DNA from: Pseudomonas migulae NBRC 103157
GTDB lineage: Bacteria > Pseudomonadota > Gammaproteobacteria > Pseudomonadales > Pseudomonadaceae
Direction: 5' to 3'
Length of the DNA stretch: 64,000 nt
NCBI RefSeq assembly: GCF_002091715.1
Contig: NZ_BDAG01000007.1
Coordinates: forward strand, 1 to 64,000
In this document: piece after piece, positions 1 through 10,125 of the stretch
Layout: every line of letters begins with the position of its first letter
Position numbering within the stretch: the stretch's first letter is position 1
Program-made: the position numbers and the translations under genes
Notes under the pieces: generated by a model
Told to the model about the DNA's origin: nothing
Databases searched by the model: none
What the model saw: only the letters and a program-made list of their open reading frames with translations

Positions 1-1
1 G

Positions 2-652
2 GTCCCGGCGCTGGACGAAGAAGGCCTGCCGGAACGTCTGCGCATTGCCTTGAATGCCGACAGCCTCGCCACGTGGTGGGCCGCAGCCGTCAGTGATTTC
101 TGCGCCGAGCAACATTTGTTGCTGGATCTGGTCGTTGAAGACCAGACGGTTGGTCTCAAACGCATGCGCGCAGGCGAAGTGGCTGCGTGCATTTGCGCCA
201 GCGAGCGTCCGGTCGCTGGCGCACGCAGCGTGTTGCTGGGCGCCATGCGTTATCGAGCGCTGGCCAGTCCGGCATTCATCGCGCGGCATTTTCCTGAAGG
301 CGTGCGCGCTGACCTGCTGGCGAAAACGCCGGCGCTGGTCTTTGGCCCGGACGATTTCCTACAGCATCGCTACCTCGCATCCCTCGGCGTAGACGGCGGT
401 TTCGAACACCATTTGTGCCCGTCATCCGAAGGCTTCATTCGCCTGACCGAGGCCGGTCTCGGTTGGGGGCTGGTGCCTGAATTGCAGGTGCGCGATCAGC
501 TGGAACGCGGGGTTTTGCGCGAGCTTTTGCCAGATAAGCCCATCGATGTGCCGCTGTACTGGCATCATTGGCGCAATGGCGGTCAGTTGCTGGGGTTGCT
601 GACTGATCAATTGGTGCGCTCGTCGACGCAATGGCTGGTGCCGTTGGACTGA
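2..652 (+). CDS. argP: LysR-family regulator ArgP-like (C-terminal part, cut by window start)
   Basis: Only the last 216 residues are visible; the reading frame is open from base 2, so the N-terminal winged helix lies before the window. What remains is the LysR effector-binding domain. The ending, with a PLYWHHWR segment close to the C-terminus, is characteristic of ArgP (IciA), which in E. coli senses lysine/arginine and activates the exporter gene argO. ArgP is about 300 residues, so roughly 85 are missing. The arginine/lysine role is carried over from the family and is not shown by this sequence. The following gene is on the same strand 54 bases downstream. Confidence 0.85.
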   Translation, partial: VPALDEEGLPERLRIALNADSLATWWAAAVSDFCAEQHLLLDLVVEDQTVGLKRMRAGEVAACICASERPVAGARSVLLGAMRYRALASPAFIARHFPEGVRADLLAKTPALVFGPDDFLQHRYLASLGVDGGFEHHLCPSSEGFIRLTEAGLGWGLVPELQVRDQLERGVLRELLPDKPIDVPLYWHHWRNGGQLLGLLTDQLVRSSTQWLVPLD

Positions 653-706
653 CCGGCAGCGTCAAGACCTCACGCACTACGCAAAACGAAATATTCGGAG
701 CACTAC

Positions 707-1699
707 ATGAAGATTCTGGTCACCGGCGCAAGCGGCTTCATCGGCGGACGCTTTGCGCGTTTCGCCCTGGAGCAGGGCCTGGACGTGCGGGTCAACGGTC
801 GCCGGGCCGAAAGCGTCGAACACCTGGTACGCCGTGGCGCGGAGTTCATTCAGGGCGACTTGAGCGACCCGGAACTGGCGCGCAACCTGTGTTCCGAGGT
901 CGAAGCCGTAGTGCATTGCGCCGGGGCGGTCGGTGTGTGGGGACGTTATCAGGACTTTCATCAGGGCAACGTGCAGGTCACCGAAAACATCGTCGAAGCC
1001 TGCCTGAAACAGCGTGTCCGGCGACTGGTGCACTTGTCCTCGCCGTCGATCTACTTCGATGGCCGCGATCACCTCGGGTTGACCGAAGAACAGGTCCCCA
1101 AGCGCTTCAAGCATCCTTACGCCGCGACCAAATACCTGGCCGAGCAAAAGGTCTTCGGTGCCCAGGAATTCGGCCTCGAAACCCTGGCCCTGCGCCCGCG
1201 CTTCGTGACCGGTGCGGGCGACATGAGCATCTTCCCGCGTCTGCTGAAGATGCAACGCAAGGGGCGGCTGGCCATCGTCGGCAACGGTTTGAACAAAGTC
1301 GATTTCACCAGCGTACAAAACCTCAACGAAGCGTTGCTCAGCAGTTTGCTGGCTGGCGGATCGGCATTGGGCAAGGCCTACAACATCAGCAACGGAACGC
1401 CGATTCCGTTGTGGGACGTGGTCAATTACGTCATGCGCAAGATGGATGTCCCACAGGTGACCCGCTACCGTTCCTACGGCCTGGCCTATACCGTGGCGGC
1501 GCTCAACGAGGGCGCTTGCAAGCTGTGGCCGGGTCGTCCCGAGCCAACCCTGTCGCGCCTGGGCATGCAGGTGATGAACAAAAATTTCACCCTGGACATC
1601 AGCCGCGCGCGGCATTATCTGGACTACGATCCGAAAGTCAGTCTCTGGACCGCCCTCGATGAATTCTGCGGCTGGTGGAAGGCTCAGGACATTCGCTGA
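707..1699 (+). CDS. NAD-dependent epimerase/dehydratase family protein (extended SDR)
   Basis: This 330-residue protein is an extended short-chain dehydrogenase. The Rossmann dinucleotide motif TGASGFIGG spans residues 6-14, an aspartate-containing DLSD follows beta-strand 3 (51-54), and the catalytic Ser region (SSPSIY, 111-116) and YAATK (Tyr138, Lys142) are all present, so an active NAD(P)-dependent oxidoreductase, epimerase or 3-beta-hydroxysteroid-dehydrogenase-like enzyme is expected. Length is normal for the family. The substrate cannot be deduced, and neighbours give no pathway. The start at 707 gives an intact MKILVTGASG N-terminus with no room for more Rossmann fold upstream. Confidence 0.88.
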   Translation: MKILVTGASGFIGGRFARFALEQGLDVRVNGRRAESVEHLVRRGAEFIQGDLSDPELARNLCSEVEAVVHCAGAVGVWGRYQDFHQGNVQVTENIVEACLKQRVRRLVHLSSPSIYFDGRDHLGLTEEQVPKRFKHPYAATKYLAEQKVFGAQEFGLETLALRPRFVTGAGDMSIFPRLLKMQRKGRLAIVGNGLNKVDFTSVQNLNEALLSSLLAGGSALGKAYNISNGTPIPLWDVVNYVMRKMDVPQVTRYRSYGLAYTVAALNEGACKLWPGRPEPTLSRLGMQVMNKNFTLDISRARHYLDYDPKVSLWTALDEFCGWWKAQDIR

Positions 1700-1807
1700 C
1701 AAATCCCGTTACTGAACGGACAGTGGGGTTCAGGGTCAATCGATGCGGCTGACGGGTTTATACTTCGCCGCATCAAGCCATCACCGCGTTCCACAAAGGT
1801 TGATTCA

Positions 1808-2683
1808 ATGTCCATGCGTAACGATGCCAACGACGACTTCGACGATGTACCGAGCCTGCGTGCCGACAGCCTCGACGACGATGATTTTGTGCCCACCGCC
1901 CGCACCGCCGTGCATTCGCGCACCCCGCCGGTGGTCAAGGTCAAGGCTGCCAGCACCGGCCCGTTGTGGGCACTGGTCGGCGCCTTGTTCTTTGCGTTCG
2001 CCGGCCTTGCCTGGTGGAGCTTTCAGCAGATCTCGCTGATGGAACAGCAACTGGTGGCTACCCAGGAAAGTTTCGCGCGCATCAGTGAGGATGCGGCGGG
2101 GCGCTTGCAGGACATTTCCGGCAAGGTCGTCGCCAGCCAGACCAACGTCACCAGCGACAGCGAAGCGCTGAAACTGCAGATCAAGCAGCTTGAAAGCAAG
2201 CTTCAGGACCAGAGCAAGCAGCAGCAAGGCGTTGTCGGCCAGACTTCGGACCTGGACAAGCGCCTGGCGCAAATGACCGCGCAAACTGCCGATCTGGACA
2301 AGCGTCTGGCGCAAGCCACCGCCCAGAACACCGAACACCAGGCCGCCAACACGCAATTGCAAGCCCAGGTCAAAGCCTTGAGCGGCGAGCTGGCCGCGCT
2401 GAAGAGCGCCCCGGCTGACACTGAAAAATTCGACGCACAGCTGAAAAGCCTCGGCGCCGACATCGTCGCACTGAAGAAACAAGGCAATCCGAGCGCCGCC
2501 ATCGAGCGTCTGGAACAGGACATGATCGTGCTCAAAAGCGAGCAGGACAACCGCCCGACCACCGGGCCAGCCTCGTCCAATACCGCTGAATTCGACGCTT
2601 TCCGTGCTTCGGTCACCCGCAACATCAACACCCTGCAGGCGCAGATTCAGAATTTGCAGCAGCAGCTGCGCGCCAGGCCTTGA
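1808..2683 (+). CDS. Single-pass membrane protein with long coiled coil
   Basis: The 291-residue protein has an acidic N-terminal tail (residues 5-27 rich in Asp), one hydrophobic segment at about 51-72, and a predicted coiled coil for most of 75-290 with many Gln, Lys, Leu and Ala heptads. An internal tandem repeat, (S/A)DLDKRLAQxTAQ, lies near residues 145-175. This architecture suggests an inner-membrane protein with a small cytoplasmic tail and a long periplasmic rod. It is not an ATPase by motif, although relatives are sometimes named so. AAAGG before the ATG supports the start. Function unknown. Confidence 0.75.
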   Translation: MSMRNDANDDFDDVPSLRADSLDDDDFVPTARTAVHSRTPPVVKVKAASTGPLWALVGALFFAFAGLAWWSFQQISLMEQQLVATQESFARISEDAAGRLQDISGKVVASQTNVTSDSEALKLQIKQLESKLQDQSKQQQGVVGQTSDLDKRLAQMTAQTADLDKRLAQATAQNTEHQAANTQLQAQVKALSGELAALKSAPADTEKFDAQLKSLGADIVALKKQGNPSAAIERLEQDMIVLKSEQDNRPTTGPASSNTAEFDAFRASVTRNINTLQAQIQNLQQQLRARP

Positions 2684-2802
2684 GGGTGAAGGCGCGGTAA
2701 TGCGCTGCAATACCATTTTGCAGACTGCTGTTCGCTGAATATCCATACATGCCCCATTGCCGTCTACGCTCTTGAAACACTGACAAGAACGGGGGATGCG
2801 CA

Positions 2803-3651
2803 ATGGGGTTTTTGCACAAGTTGGCCCTGCTGGGCGGGATGCTGTTGCTGTGTCTGGGCCAGGCTCAAGCTGCCGGGACCGAGAAGGATGACAGCCAGGC
2901 CGCCATCGCCTTGCTGGAAAAAGCCCTCGCCTACTACCACGACAACGGTGACAAGGCGTTCGCGGCCTTCAGTCGCCAGGGCGAGTTTGTCGACAAGGAC
3001 CGCTACGTGTTCGTGGTCGATACCAAAGGCGTGATGCTGGCCAGCGGTGGGCCCTCGTCGGCATTGATCGGGCGTGACGTGTCTGACGTGCTCGGGCCGG
3101 ATTTGCAGAAAGCCTTCAAAGATGCGTTGAAAGTGCCGGAGGGCAATGGCATCCAGCAGGCGGAATATCGCTGGCAGAACTGGTCGGACGGCAAGGTCGA
3201 GCGCAAGCATGTGTTCTACCAACGGATCGGCCAGCGCATTCTGGCAGTGGGTTACTACCTGCCACGGGCGTCGGCGGAACAGGCGATGGCATTGCTGAAC
3301 AAAGCGGCAACCGACCTGGCCAAAGACGAGAAGGGCACGCTCACGGCGATCAACTCGCTCAAGGGCGGTTATTTGCAGGATGACTTGTATGTGTTCGTGG
3401 TCGACCTGGACACCCAGCGTTATGTCGCCCATGGCACCAACCTGCGGCTGATCAACACCGATTTCGGCAAGATCAAGGACCCTGAAGGCAAGCCGGTGGG
3501 TGAGCCGATTCTGGCGTTGATGGCTAAACAGGATTACGGCGAATACGAATATCGGTGGAAAAACCCGGTGACCGGCAAGGTCGAGGACAAGCATGCGTAC
3601 CTGAAAAAGGTCGGGCATTTTGTGGTGGCTGTCGGGTATTACAGCCCTTGA
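2803..3651 (+). CDS. Secreted double-Cache (sCache) periplasmic protein
   Basis: The 282-residue product begins with a Sec signal peptide (about residues 1-23, cut after AQA). The mature part is two copies of the same sensor fold. DRYVFVVD near 66 and DLYVFVVD near 192 open each copy, and each closes with an EYRW...KH...AVGYY(L/S)P block near 124-160 and 246-282. Small-Cache domains bind small ligands as the outer half of chemoreceptors and kinases, but here there is no transmembrane anchor and no signalling domain, so it would act as a free periplasmic ligand binder. A GGGGGA sequence precedes the chosen ATG. Confidence 0.8.
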   Translation: MGFLHKLALLGGMLLLCLGQAQAAGTEKDDSQAAIALLEKALAYYHDNGDKAFAAFSRQGEFVDKDRYVFVVDTKGVMLASGGPSSALIGRDVSDVLGPDLQKAFKDALKVPEGNGIQQAEYRWQNWSDGKVERKHVFYQRIGQRILAVGYYLPRASAEQAMALLNKAATDLAKDEKGTLTAINSLKGGYLQDDLYVFVVDLDTQRYVAHGTNLRLINTDFGKIKDPEGKPVGEPILALMAKQDYGEYEYRWKNPVTGKVEDKHAYLKKVGHFVVAVGYYSP

Positions 3652-3671
3652 AGGGTGGTGGCTGACAAACT

Positions 3672-3770
3672 GCCTTCGCGAGCAAGCCCGCTCCCACATT
3701 TGATTTTCATCGTTCACAGATTTTGTGTACGACAGAAATCAAATGTGGGAGCGGGCTTGCTCGCGAAGGC
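3672..3770. repeat. REP/REPIN inverted pair (GCGAGCAAGCCCGCTCCCAC type)
   Basis: Two REP units face each other: GCCTTCGCGAGCAAGCCCGC at the left end and its complement at the right end. The match continues inward for about 35 bases per arm (through CATTTGATTT / AAATCAAATG). The repeat lies between the convergent Cache and MFS genes, where it can also act as a transcript-end hairpin. Confidence 0.9.
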
Positions 3771-3786
3771 AGACGCCTCGGTCCAT

Positions 3787-5304
3787 CTATCGAACCTTGT
3801 CCTCCCGCCCCCGCAACACCCGGTTCGGCATCGCAATCGCCGCCGCCAACCCCAGCAGCGACACTGCGGCACTGACCATCAGCAAATGCCGGAAGGTCAG
3901 CAACAGCTCAGCACGCAAGGCGTTCTGCGCATCCCCCGCGGCAGCGTTCAAACCGTCCAGCAAGACATTCCCCGAACTGCCCTCGGCAATCAGCGTCGAG
4001 CCTGCCAGGTGGGCGAAACTCGAATCTTGCAGCAACGCCAGCAATAGCGCCGACATCAACGCCACGCCCACCGCGCCGCCCAGGGAGCGGAACAGGTTAG
4101 TGGTGCTGGTCGCGACGCCAATATCCCGTTGTTCCACTGAATTCTGTGTCCCGACCAATGACGTCGGGAATTGCATGCCAGAGGCGATACCGCTGAGCAC
4201 CATGAATAGACTGCTGAGCAAAACTGCCTGGGGCGGACTGAACGCCATGCCGAGAATCGAGATTGGCATGAGGATAGCGCCCGCGAGGATCATCGGTTTG
4301 TAGCGTCCGGTCACCGAGGTCCGGCGCCCGGCGAAATACGCTCCAATCGGCAAACCCATGGCCAGTGGCAACAGGTGCAGGGCGGCACTGTCGGCCCCGG
4401 CGCCCGTCACGCTCTGGAAGCGCAACGGCATCAGCACAATCAGCGAGATCGCCTGGAAACTGGTGAAGAAAATCGTGCACCAGCACAGGATTGCATTGCG
4501 GTTGGCGAACAGGTGCATGGGCAGCAACGGCTCCCGCGTACGGCGCTCATGCCGGACGAACAAGGCCAGGACAACCACCGCACAACCCAGCAAACCCAAC
4601 ACCTCAGCGCTGCGCCACGAATGGCCCTGGCCGACCTGGGTGATACCGAGCAACAAAGCTGTCAGACCGATGATCATCAGCAGCGTGCCGAGGTAATCGA
4701 TGATCGGCTTGCGCTGCGGTACGGGCAGCCCCACCAGCGTGCGATTGGCCACCAGCCACGCGCCCAGACCCAGTGGCAGGTTGATCAGGAACACCCAGCG
4801 CCACGACAGGTATTCGGTCATGTAGCCGCCGAGCACCGGACCGGCCACGCTGGCCACCGCGTACATGCTGCTGAAATAACCTTGATAGCGACCCCGTTCG
4901 CGAGGCGGCACGATGTCGCCGATGATTGCCTGGCTGACCGAAATCATGCCGCCGGCACCTATGCCCTGAACAATGCGCGCCAGCACCAATTGCTCCATGC
5001 TTTGCGCCATGCCGCAGAAGAACGAAGCCAGCGTGAACAGCCCCATGCCGAACAGCATCAACGAGCGCCGACCGTACAGGTCGCCCAGCTTGCCGTAGAT
5101 CGGCACCGCCACGGTCATCGCCACCATGTAGCCGGAAATCACCCAGGCCAACAGGCTGACATCCTTGAACTGCGCGGAAATGGCCGGCATCGATACGGCG
5201 ACGATGGTCTGGTCCAGCGCGCCCAGAAAAATCGCCAGCATCAGGGCGATGAGCACGCTGCGAATGGCCGGTTTGGGCGTTTCAGGCTGGTTGAGATTGG
5301 ACAC
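3787..5304 (-). CDS. MFS drug-exporter-type transporter, DHA2 (EmrB/QacA) family, 14 TM
   Basis: From the GTG at 5304 the protein has 505 residues starting VSNLNQPETPKP, which matches the usual N-terminus of this family; the longer open frame up to 5511 would add about 69 low-complexity residues and run into pobA, so I reject it. LDQTIVAVSMPAI in TM1 is the DHA2 motif D, GKLGDLYGRR is motif A in loop 2-3, and the GIGAGG region is motif C of proton antiporters. It should export a drug or hydrophobic compound by proton antiport. It lies 79 bases downstream of pobA on the same strand, so read-through is possible, but it does not resemble the 4-hydroxybenzoate importer PcaK. Confidence 0.88.
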   Translation of the reverse strand: MSNLNQPETPKPAIRSVLIALMLAIFLGALDQTIVAVSMPAISAQFKDVSLLAWVISGYMVAMTVAVPIYGKLGDLYGRRSLMLFGMGLFTLASFFCGMAQSMEQLVLARIVQGIGAGGMISVSQAIIGDIVPPRERGRYQGYFSSMYAVASVAGPVLGGYMTEYLSWRWVFLINLPLGLGAWLVANRTLVGLPVPQRKPIIDYLGTLLMIIGLTALLLGITQVGQGHSWRSAEVLGLLGCAVVVLALFVRHERRTREPLLPMHLFANRNAILCWCTIFFTSFQAISLIVLMPLRFQSVTGAGADSAALHLLPLAMGLPIGAYFAGRRTSVTGRYKPMILAGAILMPISILGMAFSPPQAVLLSSLFMVLSGIASGMQFPTSLVGTQNSVEQRDIGVATSTTNLFRSLGGAVGVALMSALLLALLQDSSFAHLAGSTLIAEGSSGNVLLDGLNAAAGDAQNALRAELLLTFRHLLMVSAAVSLLGLAAAIAMPNRVLRGREDKVR

Positions 5305-5383
5305 GGGAGAACCTGCGGGCAGTGAGGGTCCCGCAAGCGGCAAGGGCGAGCGGGGATGCTCGCCAGTGTAAGTCGATAGGAAG

Positions 5384-6598
<1,215 letters not shown>

Positions 6599-6646
6599 TC
6601 ACGCGACCAGAGTCGGTGAATTATTTTTATGGATCGAACGCTTGCA

Positions 6647-6682
6647 TTTTTCACTTGCGGGTCTGTCAATTGAAGGTGAAAA
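6647..6682. promoter_or_regulatory. Inverted repeat in the pobA-pobR intergenic region
   Basis: TTTTCAC at 6648-6654 and GTGAAAA at 6676-6682 form perfect 7-base arms spaced by 21 bases, in the 179-base gap between the divergent pobA and pobR start codons. That position fits an operator for PobR controlling both promoters. AraC-family activators usually use direct repeats, so this is only a candidate. Confidence 0.35.
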
Positions 6683-6756
6683 CTGAGCCGATAGCTGTAC
6701 ATTCTGCCAATCGGTGCGATTATCGCCCGCTACCTCCCGAGGCCTGGATTGACGTT

Positions 6757-7653
6757 ATGAACAAGCCTGACCTGCCTTCGATACCGGTGTTCAAGCTCTA
6801 CGGTGAAAGCCTGGATTGGCCGACCCCGGATTTGTTGCACTGCGAAACCATCTCCAAACGCAGCCGCGAACATCAGTGGGAAATCAAACCTCATCGTCAC
6901 GCCGATTTGTGCCAGTTGCTCTTCGTGTTCAAAGGTCAGGCAGAGCTTGAAATCGAAGGCAAACGCACGCAGCTGAGCGAACCGGCGATGCTGGTTCTGC
7001 CGCCGTTATCGGTGCACGGTTATCGCTTTTCCGAGGATGTCGAAGGGTTTGTCGTGACCCTGGCCGCGCCGCTGGTCACCCATCTCCAGGCGCAACTGGG
7101 CAACTCGGTGAATGCCCTGTCCCAGGCCGAAAGTTATCCGGCCGGTAATGACGGTGAGTACCTCAACAGTCTGTTTTCTGCATTGCAAAACGAATACACC
7201 GGCCATCAACCGGCCCGGGAAATGCTCATGCATTCGCTGGTCAGCGTGATCATGGTGTGGGTCAGCCGTCAGGCGCTTCAACGTCGCTCCGCGAGTCAAC
7301 GTCCGCAGCGTGCGCGGGAATACCTCAACGGGTTCATCCAACTGGTGGAAGAGACGTATCGCCAACACGTCAAGGTCGAGGACCTGGCGCATCGGCTGGG
7401 GATTTCCGTGTCGCACCTCAACGGCACGTGCCGTGAACTGGCGGGACAACCGGCGTTGCAGATCATGCACGAGCGGCAATTGCTGGAGGCCAAGCGTTTG
7501 CTGACCTACACCAGCATGACCATTTACGAAATGTCTGACGTGTTGGGTTTTTCCGATCCGACCAACTTCACGCGCCTGTTCCGACGCCGGGTGGGGATCT
7601 CGCCCAAGGCTTTTCGCGACCGCTTGAAGGCCGATCAGGACAACGAAGCCTGA
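6757..7653 (+). CDS. pobR: AraC-family transcriptional activator of pobA
   Basis: The 298-residue regulator has an N-terminal cupin sensor (about 20-170, with HRHADLCQLLFVF at its start) and a C-terminal double helix-turn-helix of the AraC type (about 205-295: VEDLAHRLGISVSHL... and ...FSDPTNFTRLFRRRVGISPKAFR). It is divergent from pobA, the standard arrangement for the pseudomonad AraC-type PobR, which activates pobA in response to 4-hydroxybenzoate. The Acinetobacter PobR is instead an IclR protein. The start at MNKPDLPSIPVF is chosen over an open frame reaching 6616, because the extra 47 residues do not look like protein. Confidence 0.9.
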   Translation: MNKPDLPSIPVFKLYGESLDWPTPDLLHCETISKRSREHQWEIKPHRHADLCQLLFVFKGQAELEIEGKRTQLSEPAMLVLPPLSVHGYRFSEDVEGFVVTLAAPLVTHLQAQLGNSVNALSQAESYPAGNDGEYLNSLFSALQNEYTGHQPAREMLMHSLVSVIMVWVSRQALQRRSASQRPQRAREYLNGFIQLVEETYRQHVKVEDLAHRLGISVSHLNGTCRELAGQPALQIMHERQLLEAKRLLTYTSMTIYEMSDVLGFSDPTNFTRLFRRRVGISPKAFRDRLKADQDNEA

Positions 7654-7662
7654 TCCGCTCCG

Positions 7663-7839
7663 CTACCGAAGGGCGTTGAGAGTCGCGTTGTGGGGGATGC
7701 AGCGCTCGAAGTTACAGCTCGCGTAATCACGGGGCAGTTGCCGCAACTGCTCGACGCGCCAGGCCGCGGTGCCATAGAGCGCCAGCGTAGCCGCGCAGGT
7801 GATGAAAATTGCGAGGTATCTTCTTGTTTTGATGTTCAT
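7663..7839 (-). CDS. Small single-pass membrane protein (58 aa)
   Basis: MNIKTRRYLAIFITCAATLA begins a 58-residue protein with one hydrophobic helix at about 8-26, a positive N-terminus (inside) and a C-terminal part with two cysteines that would face the periplasm. AGAGG sits nine bases before the ATG. It ends 9 bases from the pobR stop (convergent). I do not recognise a named family. Confidence 0.65.
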   Translation of the reverse strand: MNIKTRRYLAIFITCAATLALYGTAAWRVEQLRQLPRDYASCNFERCIPHNATLNALR

Positions 7840-7956
7840 GGCGTTGACCTCTGAACGAATACCCTTCGGTACTACTTTCAGCATAGGTCAGCGGCAGTGA
7901 GTTGCCAGTCACGCCGCTTGCGCATGTAACCCGATATTCAGAACACTGATGAGCCC

Positions 7957-8074
7957 TTGTAGGAGCCGGCTTGCTGGCGATGGACGTTAACGATTACGCG
8001 TGCTTACTGGATACCCGCGGTGCCTGTGCGTCCATCGTCGGAACGCCGCCCGCAGCAAGCCGGCTCCTACAAAA
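7957..8074. repeat. REP/REPIN inverted pair (GTAGGAGCCGGCTTGC type)
   Basis: TTGTAGGAGCCGGCTTGC at the left is mirrored by GCAAGCCGGCTCCTACAA at the right. The spacer carries partly complementary GATGGACG / CGTCCATC. It lies between the small membrane protein's upstream end and the 3' end of the LysR gene. Confidence 0.88.
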
Positions 8075-8082
8075 GAGCGTAT

Positions 8083-8988
8083 TCACAATCCTGCATCCCA
8101 CGCCGGTGTTTCCGGAAATCTGAGCACCAGAAAGTCCAGCAGGCTGCGCAGTGCTGCGGGCATGTGCTTGCGGGAGGCATACACCGCGTAGATATTCATC
8201 CGGCGCGGTTCGGCCTGGGGCAACAGGCGGATCAGTTCACCACTGTGGATATGCACGCCGGCCTGATAAGTCGGCAGCATCGCCACCCCGGCGCCGGCGA
8301 TCGTCGCGCGCAGCAGCGTACTGGCTTCATTGGCGCTGATGTTGCCTTGCACCGGCACCGAGACCGGTTCGCCGTCCTGCTCGAAATGCCACAGGCTTTT
8401 GCCGAAATAAGAGTGCGTCAGGCAGTTGTGCTGGCTCAGGTCTTCGACCTGCGTCGGTGCCGGATGCTCGTCCAGATAAGCAGGGGCGGCGCAGATCACC
8501 GAGCGGCAGACCGTCAGCCGCCGCGCAATCAGGTTCGGGTCCAGGTCATTGCTGGTGCGAATCGCCAGGTCGATGCGCTCATCCACCAGGTTTACTGTGC
8601 GGTCGAGCATCTGCAGATCGATGCTGACGCCGGGGTAACGCTTGACGTAGGCCGCCATGGCATCGGCCAATTGTGCCTGGCCGAACGAGGTGCTGACGCT
8701 GATCCGCAGCAGGCCGCGCGGCGCATCATCCGGCTCGCTGACGGCAGCCTGCATGTCCGAAGACAGGTCGAGCATCTGCCGACACCGTGGCAGGATCTCG
8801 CTGCCGGCGGCGGTCAGGCTCAATTTGCGCGTGGTGCGGTGCATCAGGCGCGCGCCGACCCAGTCTTCCAGTTCTGCCAGATACCGCGAAACCACCGGCC
8901 GTGACAGCTCCAGGTGATCGGCGGCGGCCGACTGGCTGCCGAGGTCGACCACCGTGACGAACACCCGCATTGCTTGTAGACGATCCAT
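8083..8988 (-). CDS. LysR-family transcriptional regulator
   Basis: The 301-residue protein opens with MDRLQAMRVFVTVVDLGSQS and a winged helix-turn-helix (SAAADHLELSRPVVSRYLAELE, about 20-42), followed by the two-lobe effector domain (about 90-295). This is the common DNA-binding layout of LTTRs with the MDRLxAMxVF start. It is divergent from the metallo-beta-lactamase-fold gene at 9199, 210 bases away, which makes that gene and the NAD(P)-binding gene after it the probable targets. The inducer is unknown. Confidence 0.9.
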   Translation of the reverse strand: MDRLQAMRVFVTVVDLGSQSAAADHLELSRPVVSRYLAELEDWVGARLMHRTTRKLSLTAAGSEILPRCRQMLDLSSDMQAAVSEPDDAPRGLLRISVSTSFGQAQLADAMAAYVKRYPGVSIDLQMLDRTVNLVDERIDLAIRTSNDLDPNLIARRLTVCRSVICAAPAYLDEHPAPTQVEDLSQHNCLTHSYFGKSLWHFEQDGEPVSVPVQGNISANEASTLLRATIAGAGVAMLPTYQAGVHIHSGELIRLLPQAEPRRMNIYAVYASRKHMPAALRSLLDFLVLRFPETPAWDAGL

Positions 8989-9067
8989 GATTTGCCCGAT
9001 TTCAGAAACAAACTATGTTCCAGCATCGCATTTTTTGTACTGAGTCGTGCAACTAAGCTCTGTTTTC

Positions 9068-9170
9068 CTGTAGGAGCGAGCGTGCTCGCGATGGACGCAT
9101 AGGCACCCCGCTTTAACCGGTAAGCACGCGTCATCGTTAACGATCATCGCCAGCAAGCCGGCTCCTACAA
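9068..9170. repeat. Hybrid REP pair between two divergent promoters
   Basis: The left unit reads CTGTAGGAGCGAGCGTGCTCGCGATGG, a variant of the right unit GCCAGCAAGCCGGCTCCTAC (read on the opposite strand), so the two arms are different REP subtypes. The pair sits inside the divergent LysR/MBL promoter region, about 30 bases before the MBL start codon. That is unusual for an element normally found after genes. Confidence 0.75.
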
Positions 9171-9198
9171 AAAGCGTCGACAACCCACGGAGCAACAG

Positions 9199-10083
9199 AT
9201 GATCGGTTTCACTTCCCTCAAGCGCATTTTGCTGGCCACGGCCACCCTCGGCTTCGCGGCCCACGCGGCGGCATCGACGTTGACGCTGGATGTCTACAAC
9301 CCGGGCGACAAGGCGATCTTCCCGGTGACCTCGGTGTTGGTCAGCGGCGAGAAAGACGCGATCCTGGTGGACGCGCAGTTCGGCAAATCCCAGGCCCAGC
9401 AGGTGGTGGAAAAGATCCGCGCCAGTGGCAAGCAGCTGACCACCATTTACATCAGTCACGGTGATCCGGATTACTACTTCGGCCTCGACACTCTGACCGC
9501 TGCGTTTCCCCACGCCAAAGTGCTCGCCTCGCAACCGACGGTGGATCACATCAAGAAAACCGTCGACGGCAAACTGGCGTTCTGGGGGCCGAAAATGGGT
9601 GCCGATGTACCGGCCCGAACCATCGTGCCAGGTGTGCTCGAGGGTGAAAGCCTGATGCTCGAAGGACAGAAGTTGCAGGTGGTGGGGCTTGAGGGCAAGC
9701 AACCGGATCGCACCTTTGTGTGGATCCCGTCGATCAAGGCCGTGGTCGGTGGCGTGGTCGTCGCGGAAAACATTCACGTATGGATGGCCGACACCCAGAC
9801 CGCGCAGTCCCACGCCGATTGGCTGGCTACGCTGCACAGCATCGAAACCCTGAAACCGACCACCATCGTGCCGGGTCACTACCTGGGCAAGAGCGCGCGT
9901 TCCCTCGCGGGTGTGCAGTTCACCGCCGATTACATCAAGGCTTTCGACCAGGAAACCGCCAAGGCCAAAGACTCTACGGCGTTGATTGCCGCGATGAAAA
10001 AACGCTACCCGACCCTGGGCGAAGAAAGCTCGCTGGAACTGAGCGCCAAAGTCGCCAAGGGTGAGATGAAGTGGGGTGAGTGA
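9199..10083 (+). CDS. Periplasmic MBL-fold protein with an atypical metal motif
   Basis: The 294-residue protein has a signal peptide (about 1-25, ending HAAA|STL). It has the metallo-beta-lactamase fold pattern: ILVDAQFGKSQA near 55-66, the loop ISHGDPDYYFG near 95-105 where a hydrolase normally has HxHxDH, and PGHYLG near 227-232. The second and last histidines of the canonical motif are Asp and Tyr here, so a normal dinuclear zinc site is unlikely; relatives with HGDPDxYFG are still called MBL-fold hydrolases. It is divergent from a LysR gene and followed by an NAD(P)-binding gene. Confidence 0.82.
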   Translation: MIGFTSLKRILLATATLGFAAHAAASTLTLDVYNPGDKAIFPVTSVLVSGEKDAILVDAQFGKSQAQQVVEKIRASGKQLTTIYISHGDPDYYFGLDTLTAAFPHAKVLASQPTVDHIKKTVDGKLAFWGPKMGADVPARTIVPGVLEGESLMLEGQKLQVVGLEGKQPDRTFVWIPSIKAVVGGVVVAENIHVWMADTQTAQSHADWLATLHSIETLKPTTIVPGHYLGKSARSLAGVQFTADYIKAFDQETAKAKDSTALIAAMKKRYPTLGEESSLELSAKVAKGEMKWGE

Positions 10084-10125
10084 GTTTATGTGGCAACGGG
10101 ATTGCCTGTGGACAGTGAGCTTATC

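Noticed and set aside
3787..5304. 4-hydroxybenzoate importer next to pobA
   Set aside because: The protein is a 14-helix DHA2 exporter with motifs C and D of drug antiporters, not an AAHS importer such as PcaK.
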